NCBI GenBank assembly: GCA_018350325.1
Contig: JAEVLN010000004.1
Span: 1,550,001 to 1,614,000 of the forward strand
DNA from: Globodera rostochiensis
Taxonomy: Eukaryota > Nematoda > Chromadorea > Rhabditida > Heteroderidae
Length of the DNA stretch: 64,000 bases
Direction: 5' to 3'
Position numbers and translations under genes: made by a program
Shown here: positions 55,908-64,000 of the stretch, piece by piece
Numbering within the stretch: the first letter of the stretch is position 1
Layout of the letters: each line of letters opens with the position of its first letter
Notes under the pieces: generated by a model
What the model was told of the DNA's origin: nothing
The model's input: the letters and a program-made list of their open reading frames with translations, nothing else
The model's database searches: none

Positions 55908-56642
55908 CTAACGACGGGCCTCCGTGCACTCGCGCGAGAAATGTCCGGACTTGCCACAATTGTAACATTCGCCGCCACCACCTGAAGGAAGAAAATTAAA
56001 CATAAGAACAAACTAGGGTAATTCAAGACATCTTTTAAAGAAAACTAAAAATTCAAAAGCCAAAAATTACCGCGCGATCCCCCGCCGCCGCCTCCACCAC
56101 GCCCCTGAGGACACTCGCGAGAAAAGTGGCCCGGCTCGTTGCAGTTGTAACAAACGTTGCCGCCGCCGCCTCCTTAAGTATTGAATTATTTGCATTTCTT
56201 TCGGACTCATTCAAAGTCCCCAAAACCCAACAAAAACAATATTTGTCGTTAATAAAAAAAATAAAACCTCCGCGCGAGCCTCCGCCACCACCACCGCCAC
56301 GCGGCTGGGGACAGTCACGGGAAATGTGACCCGCCTCGTTGCAGTTGTAGCAGACGTTGCCGCCGCCTCCACCTGAAAGAAATGTTTTAGCGATCAGAAT
56401 TTTGTTCGCTATGCCTAAATGGAGTCCCTTTTTAAGCTTTTTGTAAATAGTAAAGAAAATTAATCGGTTAGATGCATTCAGACTAGGAACTGTCATCAAA
56501 ATCAGGGACCTCAAAACAAACAAAAGACTAAGATTATGTAAAAATCACCGCGCGAGCCTCCGCCACCGCCGCCACGCGGCTGGGGACAGTCACGGGAAAT
56601 GTGACCCGCCTCGTTACAATTGTAGCAGACGTTTGAAGACAT
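55908..56642 (-). CDS. CCHC zinc-knuckle protein (CNBP-like), 124 aa
   Basis: A predicted single-stranded nucleic-acid binding protein. Exons 56549-56642, 56268-56372, 56071-56172 and 55908-55981 sum to 375 nt. Each exon encodes one CX2CX4HX4C knuckle followed by a Gly/Arg linker: [20 protein letters not shown] (exons 1 and 2), [20 protein letters not shown] (exon 3), [19 protein letters not shown] (exon 4). All four zinc ligands are intact in every knuckle. Start [14 protein letters not shown], stop TAG at 55908-55910. It is shorter than CNBP (seven knuckles) and resembles the zinc-knuckle/FG-type modules of GLH helicases, without a helicase here. One knuckle per exon, with exons 1-3 nearly identical in DNA, points to recent exon duplication. 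Confidence 0.9.
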
Positions 56643-57674
56643 AGTTTGACAGCAAATTAAAAATTTTTTCGCAAAATCTATAATGCGTTAACGAGTGGAC
56701 ATTTCAAACCCATGGAGAATCATAATTCCGAATTCTTAGAGTCAAAAAAGCATCACAATATACGGAGAAAGTTAAATGTGATGCTCAAAAATTTAGTGCT
56801 ATAAAAACAGAATTGGAATTCTGAATACAAATCTTTCCCAGAAATTTCATTATCAGCAAATAAGAGACAGTCAGTTACAGTCTATTCTCATAAATGACCG
56901 ATGAAAATTTGCAATTGTAAGGAACTGGGGACAAATCGTGAATCAAACCATTAAACATCCTTTCACCAAGACTAGGGAATGCAGGTTTAATGCAGGAAAT
57001 TGGATATTCGTGCATACAAATCAATCACTACTCTTTAGTCATGATGAAATTATGGCAAATGTTTTATGATTTTGTGTCCGGGTTCAATCTCAATCAATAG
57101 AAACGAAAAGAAATGGAGCAGAACATAGAATACAACAAGATTTGCCCAAGTGACAAAAATGAGGAATCTCTTCCAGAAAAGTATGGAATTTCCGCTCAGT
57201 AAAAAAAGTGACTTCTTCCCGCTACCGAAATAATCTTGGCGAAATGTTTTATTAATTTTTGGACCAATTTACCCAATAATCCTTGGCGAAATGTTTTTTT
57301 GAATTTAATAATTTTTGGACCAATTTTTATCACAAAAAAACTGAAACTGTTCTTTTTATGCCTGTTTTTACCTAATGAACTCGGTTTTTGGTACTTATTT
57401 TGGCATTAATCAACCGATTTAGACTGTTGATATTCAATAATTCAACAGTTTGAACGAAAGACCCCAAAAATGTGCACTTTCTGTTAATTTTAAGATTTCT
57501 GATAACAAATTTTGTTTTGCTCAATACACGCTTAAAGATCGAAAGTTTTTAATTTCACATCTAGCGATCTCCCTCTTTCGTTGTTCTTTTTTTTTTTTTG
57601 TGTCACATTCATTGCGAATTTAATGATGCGTTTTTTAGTACGATAAATGCATTGAATTTTTTTAAAAATATAAT
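56643..57674. other. Upstream region of CCHC gene, with repeats
   Basis: Noncoding, AT-rich. Holds upstream block copy B (56,823-56,945) and an imperfect tandem duplication of about 50 bp at 57,230-57,335 (CTTGGCGAAATGTTTTATTA ... TTTTTGGACCAATTT). Confidence 0.6.
56823..56945 (-). promoter_or_regulatory. Upstream block, copy B
   Basis: Lies 180-300 bp upstream of the CCHC gene's ATG. Shares TCTTTCCCAGAAATTTCATT, ATCAGCAAATAA and AAATTTGCAATTGTAA with copy A. Confidence 0.5.
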
Positions 57675-60600
57675 TTATTTTCTTCGGCCCGCGTGAAAAC
57701 GTAAAAATGTCGGACAACGTCGACAGGTCAAGGCGCAATTCTCAGCCATGGAAACCTTTGTGTCCTGAATTAGTATTTGGATTTCAAAAAAAGGCATTTT
57801 TTGGGTTTGTAAAAGCGAAATCTTGCCGGAAGCCGACATTGCTCTTTTTGTGATGAACATTGGTTTTTGTTGTTGTCCATACATCCCAACTTTTCGTAGT
57901 GACTCTCGTAATCATAATGCCATGATTCGCCCTCTAAAAGTTAAATTTAATTAGCCTAAATCATAATGCCATTTTTCTTCATCGAAATTTAATCTGTTCC
58001 CTAATTAATTGGATTTTAGACTACTGTACTTTTACAGAATCGGCACGTTAACGGACATCGATTGTGCATGTCCTCCTCGTAATCCTCATCGGAACAATAG
58101 AGCCGCATTTTCTTTGTCCTAAAAAATGAGCCATTTTTCCAAAATTCATAGCATCATTTTTTCAAGAAAATTAAAATAGGTTAGGTATTTGTTTGTGGCA
58201 TTCTGTACACGACTTGCCTGCACTCCTTGGTGCTGTCCCTGCATCTTTTCACCACGGGTACAGCAACACCACCAGCGTCATCATTCTCTTCCATCGGTTC
58301 TTCGGCCTCCTCCGAGGACTCGTATTCATGCTCCATCTCGACGGGTTCATCCTCATAATAGTCATCATCATCCTCCTCCTCTTCATCGTAATCATCATCA
58401 TATTCTTCATCATCGTCGTCATCATAATCGTCATAATCATCCTCAGAATAGTCGTCGTCATCATATTCATATTCTTGCGCATCCCTTCGGGGGGTTTTTG
58501 GCCTTTTGTTCGCCTTTTTTCTTCGGGGAGTTATCTGGAATTATAAAAAATTCTTTCAAAATTCTCAGGCCTTACAAGCTTACAACCTCTTCGCTATCAT
58601 CTTCTTCCGGGCCGGACTCTAATGAGCTTCCCACTTAACAAAGATGGAGTCAAAATTGGCACAAAATTTAATTGTTTGCCTTCCTTTGAACGCCGTCGTT
58701 TCGATTTTCGTTGGTGGTCCTCCTCCTCCTCGTCATCATCATCTTCCGGCCCGGACTCTAATGAGCTTTCCACTTAAATATGAGGTGTTAAAATTGGCAC
58801 AAAAATTTAATTGTTTGCCTTTCTTCGAATGCCGTCGTTTCGATTTTCGTTGGTGGCTCTTAACAAAATTTTAAAATTTTATTTGGTTAAAATAGGGATG
58901 TGCGAATTTGTAACCGGGATTCTTTTAAATTTGATACATAATCAGGGACCTGGTCCGATCATGGTCTGTGGGTATAGGTTGGGTCAGATCATTAATCTGA
59001 TCTGACCGATCATGGTCTGTGGGCCTCAGGTTGTGATCAGTCAGATCATTACAAAATCAGATCACTCACCACATCGTGATCATCATCATCATCATCTTCG
59101 TGTTCGCTGTCATCCTCCTCATCTCCCTGCTCGTCATCCGGTGCGCTCGTCTGCTCACTGTCCTCCTCCCCATTTTTCCGGTGCGGCTTCTTCCGCCCGC
59201 GTCCTCCTCCTCTTTCTTCCTTCCTTCTTCCACCAGAATTTTCTTCATCTTCATCATCCTCTTCCTTTTCGTCCTCCTCTTCATCCACGTGATTCCCATT
59301 CCTTCCTGGATTCTTTTTCGTTCCCTTCCTTCCTCCAACTCTTCTTCTTCTTCCTTCAGTGCCATCGTCTTCATCTTCATTATCATCTTCTTCTTTTTCA
59401 TCCTCCTCTTCATCCGCGTGATGCCCATTCCGTCCTGGTTTTTTCGTTCCCCTCCTTCCTCCAACCCTTCTTCGTCTTCCGTCAGTGCCATCATCATCAT
59501 CTTCATTATCATCCGCTTCCTTTTCATCCTCCTCTTCATCCGCGTGGTGCCCATTCCGTCTTGGATTCTTCTTCCTTCCTCCAACCCTTCTTCTTCTTCC
59601 GTCAGTGCCATCATCATCTTCATCATCCTCTTCCTCTTCCTCTCTACCGCCCCTTCGATATTTGTTTGATGGATGCTTCTCATCATCATCTTCTACGTCA
59701 TCTGTTCCAGCGTCTTCTCTGAATGTGCGAATTTAATACCCCTGAGGGGAGGTCTCCAATCCCTGTGCCGAAATATTCGATTTGATTGGGATCAAAAACC
59801 CGATAGGTTGGAATTGTTCGGGAATGATCGGGATTTGATCGGGATTTTTTTCGTGTACTATCCCCAGTAGGGGATTGGCCTTTGTTCTCCAACTCTTTAC
59901 CTCCGCCTGCGACTTCCATCCTTAATACGAAAAAAATAAAACATTTTTTATTTTCAAAAATTTACCATTCCGATGCCATTTTTACGCGTTCTTCCGCCGC
60001 CCCCTCTTGCACCAGGCCGCCGCATTCCTCCTCTTCCATCGCCATTATCATCATCAGTATTGCCATCATCGTCGTCGCCGTCGTCGTCTCTCGCTTTTCT
60101 GTGATTAGTGCCACCCTAAATTTGCAATCAAATTAATTAGCTTAATGAGGTTGTTCAATGCCGGATTATTTATTATCCGGTCTTCCCGGATTGCTCCAAA
60201 ACATTGCATCCGGATCTAATCCCGAACATGGACCGGATCAGATGACCTGATCATGTTCAAGGAGTGTACCTTTCTCCGATCACCGCCATTTGGCCTTCGT
60301 CTGCTGGATGCCTTCCGATGTCCATTTGTGCCAGCCGAATCCCCGCCATAATCATCGTCATTTTCATTGGCATTTTCATCATCCGACTCGTCGCCGTCAT
60401 TGGCATTTGGCGATTTTCTGCGATTCGCACGATTTCCTCTGCCTTGCCGATTCAAATTTCATTTTCCCGGGATTTTCTGACGGTTTTACCGTAATTTGTT
60501 TTCCCATTGTTATCGTAGTCATTGTCGTGCTGCTGCTCATCGTCAGCGTCTTTAAAATGTTTGAATTTTGACGAACAATTTGAATTTCTTGAACCATTGG

Positions 60601-62291
60601 CATTCTGTCTCCCATTTGAGTTGCCTTTCCTCCGCCTGCTGAACATGTCCCCAATGCCACCCAATCCGTGCTTTCGTTTATTTGAATTGCCTTTATAGTT
60701 AGCAAAGAAATGATCCAAAAAGTCCCAATAATTCAAAAATAATTATTACTAATTAAGCGAATCAATAATCTGTGCTGATTTGTACTGATCTAAATGCGAT
60801 CCTACGTCTGATCATGATCAGATTTATTTAAAAATCATCTTACCGTCACCACCGTCAAAAGTGCCATCTTCCGATTCACCGCCGTCCAATTGATTGCCCC
60901 TTCCGCCGCCCCTCCGCCAATTGCTTCCTCCGTTAGGCATCTGATCACCGCCACCGCCACCACCAGTGCCGTGTTCATTTGCATTCTCCCGATCACCTAA
61001 TTAAAGTCAATAATCACAATATTTTTAAAGTTTGGCTTCCGATCAGATGGACGGACCATTGTTCCGTTGCTGGCGTTGTGCTCCTCCGGCTCTCCGTGCA
61101 CCTCCGCCGTTGTTTCTTCGACCTAAACAAAGCCGGTAAAACAAATGACGTCATTTGCATAGACACAAAAACGCCGGAATTCGGGGGAATTTCCCGACAA
61201 AAAAAGAAGTCTCGGGTTTTAGATATTACCCTATAAGTCCCGATTTATATCAAGTCCGTACCCGGAATTTTCGGGTCAAAATGGAAAACAATTAAAATTA
61301 TTTTTAAATTTAATTTAACAGTTTTTACCGCCTCCCAAATTGCCAATCCTTCCTCCGCTGCCACTTTCTCCTTGCCGCTGTTGTGACCTTCTTCTTCCCC
61401 CACCACCATTCCATCCAAATCGATCTGAATTTTGCACGAATTTTATTTTTTTTTTTAAATCGGTGCCATATTTTGCGCAGTGAATTTGGCACTTTTCGCG
61501 CACCGTCGCCCGCCGTCTGTGCCCCATTTTCGGCCCAACCACCGCCGCCGGCGCCGTTGTTTCTTCGTTCAGCGTGTCCGCCTCGTCGCTTTGACCCGCC
61601 GACATGCCCATGGCGTTCTGACCCGTCGTTTTGATCATTCACCGCGTGTTGCTGTTGCCGCCCATTGTTGTTGGCACTTTGCCGATGCCTTCCTAATTGA
61701 CTCAATTAAATTTCAACTAAATAGAAGCTAATTTAGGCATTTTGCCAAAAAGAGTGACCTGCCGTTCTCCCGTAACGAAGTCCTCCTCCATGCTGTCCGG
61801 CATTTGTGTTCTTTTCTAATTAATTCTTTAGTAAAAAATTAAAATTTTTTGTAAATTTAAAGTGACCGGGTGATAATTAAAATGCCATGCCCTTTAAGCC
61901 CCGAGATTCTTAAAAAACTGCGGTCCGGTTTGGGCCTCCTTACTGTTTCTGCTGGTCGGCTTTCGGCCCATTCGCATTGCCTCCCGCTTTCTCACCACTT
62001 TGATCAACGGCACCGCTTGATGCTGCGCAATCTCTTGATGTTCATTTGTGGCATTTTGTTGTTGTTCATTTGTGGCATTTTGTTGTTGTTTATTTGTGCC
62101 GTAATATTCGCTAATTTGAGCACTTTCCAATTCATTTGGACGGTTCGAAAGTTCGGAACACTTTTTTAAAACAAATTTAATGAAATTTCTAATATTTATA
62201 AATTTACCTGCAGGCGCACAATTAGTTTGAGAAATTGAATTAAAACGAATGGAAGAAAAATTAAAATAATTATTTTCCTTATGCGCAGCAT
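57675..62291 (-). CDS. Secreted low-complexity acidic/Arg-Gly-Asn-rich protein with two C-terminal ShKT domains
   Basis: ATG 62291 opens a strong signal/anchor (MLRIRKIIILIFLPFVLIQF). Next exons are Gln/Asn-rich (YYGTNKQQQNATNEQQQ), then Gly/Arg/Asn-rich (GWNGGGGRRRSQQRQGESGS, NGGGARRAGGAQRQQRNNG), then alternating acid/basic blocks (ANDGDESDDENANENDDDYG). A coding repeat of about 120 bp follows at 59,270-59,700 (RNGHHADEEEDEKE, DDGTDGRRRRVGGR). Two duplicated ESGPEEDDSEEV-type exons and a nearly pure Asp/Glu/Tyr stretch (58,290-58,480) come next. The C-terminus has ShKT 1 (RCRDSTKECRQ joined to KMRLYCSDEDYEEDMHNR, CPLTCRFC) and ShKT 2 (GCMDNNKNQCSSQKEQCRLP joined by a GC-AG intron to DTKVSMAENCALTCRRC). 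It ends HAGRRK, TAA 57675-57677. The extent as one gene is inferred from strand, composition and lack of other starts or stops; exon borders in the middle are approximate. Confidence 0.62.
59270..59700 (-). repeat. Coding minisatellite of about 120 bp in the acidic ShKT gene
   Basis: Three to four imperfect copies, each with complements of CATCCTCCTCTTCATCCGCG and TCCTCCAACCCTTCTTC. The minus frame reads as GGRR..NGHHADEEEDEKE..D..DDDGTDGRRRRV. Confidence 0.85.
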
Positions 62292-62563
62292 TTTGAAAAT
62301 ATAAAAATATTTAAAAAAGAAAATTAAATTAAAAGTTTTGTAAAAGTTTTTTGGAGCCAAAAAATCGATGGGAAAGTGTTAAAAGACTGTACAAATAAAT
62401 TGGGGGCAAATCAATTAAGCAAATTTGGCGATTAGCGTCAAATGCATTTGCTCTTTTGAATGTTTTCAGCTGTTGCAAAATTTTTATGATTTTCTTAACT
62501 TTAATTAGAAAATATTGTAAAATTAAATAATTTATTACAAAACATTACAATTATTAATTGATT

Positions 62564-64000
62564 TCATTTGCACACATTTAGCACATTGTCCCCATCAATC
62601 CAAGCAGTGCCTGAAATTAATCATCTTTTTTTATTTAAATGAAATAAAATATTATTTTTTCAGAGAGTTGACCTCGAGACTCGAGACTCCGAGAGTCGAA
62701 ACTCCGAGACTTGCCCCCGAGACCCCGAAACCTAACCCCTAGAGCCCAAATTCTGACACCGAGACTCAAAACCCCGAGACTTGCCCCCGAGATCCCGAAA
62801 CCTGACCCCAAGACTCGAGAACCCGAGACGACTCGAGACCCCGAGACCAAACACCAAAAAGCACGAGACTTTTCTCGGGTCGAGACCCGAAGTTATTGAG
62901 CGTCACTAATACCTTTGTGAACAAAACATACCGGTGTGAATACGTCGTCCGTCCACAATGCACTAAACGTGGAAGAAACTATTATTATATATAAATAAAA
63001 TAAAATCAAAATAAATAATGAATGTCTTTGCCTTGTACACGTGGAGCCCATCATCGCCGCAGCGAAGTTCAAATGGCCCAGTTGGCCAAATGCGTCCAAC
63101 CGGCACATGCAACGTGCCATCGTCTGGGTCGTCCCAATGTGTGCCGTTAAAACAGCCTAAACGCCCGAGGGGCATTCATTCAAACATTTTTGCTAATGTG
63201 AAATGAACAATAATATACCTATTTTAGCAATAAAAGTTCAACTAAAAATCCTATTACAAATATTTTTTAAATGATTAATAATGTGGCTTAAATTAATTTT
63301 TGACTTTTGACCTTTCCTTTCACTTTTGGCCCATCTTCCCCGTCCGTACACTTCGCATTTGCGCAATCGCCACGACGAAAGCACGTAGAAATGGCCAGAC
63401 TTGACCAGGTCGCCGTTCACGTCCATGCAGCCCAAAATGTTGTTGCTGGCACAGTCCACGACAAAACCGTCGCGCACAAATTCACCACGCGTATTGGCAT
63501 GGCCACCGTTGTTCAGCTGCTGATCACATTCGGGCACAAAATGATCCGCCGCTGTATTTTGGGGATGATCAGATCAGATCGGATCAGATCAGAAGATCAG
63601 ATCGGATCAGATCAGATCGGATCAGATCAGATCAGAAGATCAGATCAGATCAGATCAGATCAGATCAGATCAGATCAGATCAGAAGATCAGATCAGATCG
63701 GATCGGATCGGATCAGATCAGATCAGATCAGATCAGATTATATCAGATCAGATCAGATCAGATCAGATCAGATCGGATCGGATCAGATCAGAAGATCAGA
63801 TCAGATCAATGGTTGTCGTCTTTTGACAACGAGTAATGTGCCGCCCAAAATTGCGCACTTGCGTTTCGTTGTTGTTGCACTTTCTCCCGCTGCTCCCTGT
63901 CCATGTTCAGCTGGCAGGAATAGCGAACACCGTCCTCCAAAAATTGTTTGGTGCCAAGTGCCAGCTGAACGCCTTGCTCCGTGACACAGTTCAACACCTT
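62564..64000 (-). CDS. MIG-18-like extracellular protein with Fn1-type modules (5' end beyond window)
   Basis: A predicted secreted matrix protein with the MIG-18-like fibronectin type-I fold known from C. elegans gonadal cell-migration genes. From the right edge: LNCVTEQGVQLALGTKQFLE with DGVRYSCQLNMDREQREKVQ; then ADHFVPECDQQLNNGG, FVRDGFVVDCASNNILGCMD, VNGDLVKSGHFYVLSSWRLR, KCEVYGRGRW; then GCFNGTHWDDPDDG, RIWPTGPFELRCGDDGLHVY; then CIVDGRRIHTG spliced to GTAWIDGDNVLNVCK with TGA at 62564-62566. Each module has C...DG/NG...W/Y...C...GC spacing. One intron holds the (GATCA)n array (63,565-63,810) and another the GAGACTCGAG repeats (62,655-62,890). The gap to the downstream gene's ATG is 273 bp on the same strand. 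Confidence 0.8.
62655..62890. repeat. Degenerate GAGACTCGAGACCCCGAGA repeat
   Basis: Many irregular copies of CGAGACTCGAGACCCCGAGAC with CCTGACCCC spacers in an intron of the MIG-18-like gene. Low complexity, not coding. Confidence 0.8.
63565..63810. repeat. (GATCA)n satellite array
   Basis: About 245 bp of 5-bp units GATCA with interspersed GATCG and GAAGATCA variants, in an intron of the MIG-18-like gene. It makes an artefactual open frame on the plus strand. Confidence 0.95.

Noticed and set aside
59012..59740. Plus-strand frames rich in His/Pro/Leu/Ser (up to 236 residues)
   Set aside because: Antisense of the acidic coding repeat of the minus-strand ShKT gene; low complexity only.
63307..63984. 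Plus-strand open frame of 225 residues
   Set aside because: Antisense to MIG-18-like exons and running through the GATCA array; no domain.
1..64000. tRNA, rRNA, spliced-leader RNA genes and trans-splice operons
   Set aside because: No cloverleaf, rRNA or SL sequence was recognised by eye; intergenic gaps are mostly larger than typical operon spacing.

Overview
The window is 64 kb of nuclear DNA from a nematode, most likely a plant-parasitic cyst nematode (Globodera/Heterodera group) or a close relative. The evidence is small multi-exon genes with 40-300 bp introns, worm-typical families (nematode C6 domain, ShKT domains, MIG-18-like Fn1 module, paramyosin with the UNC-15 head and tail) and a SPRY gene that closely matches, from memory, the SPRYSEC/RBP family expanded in Globodera. 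At least one GC-AG intron also fits that group. No prokaryotic, organellar or viral genes were seen.

Layout, left to right. 1-14.7 kb (all minus): SR-cyclophilin PPIG/NKTR type (cut by the left edge), mitochondrial RsfS/MALSU1 homologue with a dihydrolipoamide-dehydrogenase-like N-terminus, hnRNP A-type RNA-binding protein, a 4.4 kb G/C-tract-rich gap, and an NHE8-type Na+/H+ exchanger. 15-22 kb: exosome subunit RRP4 (plus), a small membrane protein (minus, convergent), and a cytochrome P450 (plus). 22-30 kb: RPUSD2-type pseudouridine synthase (minus), a BTB/BACK-SPRY fusion candidate (plus), and a CNRIP1-like protein (minus). 32-35 kb: an astacin metallopeptidase (plus). 36.5-41.4 kb: paramyosin (minus). 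43-49 kb (minus): secreted C6-domain protein, two-ShKT protein, and an NFRKB-like INO80 subunit. 49.7-53.5 kb (plus): an unrecognised acidic/Gln-rich protein and a STEEP1 homologue. 54.4-64 kb (minus): coiled-coil protein, four-knuckle CCHC protein, a large acidic/basic low-complexity secreted protein ending in two ShKT domains, and a MIG-18-like extracellular protein cut by the right edge.

The genes do not form one pathway. Most are housekeeping or muscle genes, with extracellular matrix, protease and cysteine-rich secreted proteins interspersed. There is no operon evidence beyond short same-strand gaps (273 bp between the last two genes is the shortest).

The introns and spacers hold many small repeats: a 598 bp TA-flanked element carrying its own satellite array, two large near-perfect foldbacks, a second foldback in the BACK-SPRY intron, a 36 bp minisatellite, a 240 bp (GATCA)n array, and many short CGATCGGTCC/TTAGAGC hairpins. 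The observations most worth following up are the DLD-like presequence on the RsfS homologue, the in-phase BACK-SPRY junction, the duplicated upstream block shared by two neighbouring genes, and the low-complexity ShKT gene. Exon coordinates were worked out by hand from splice consensus and homology; where I give a summed length the exons close in frame.
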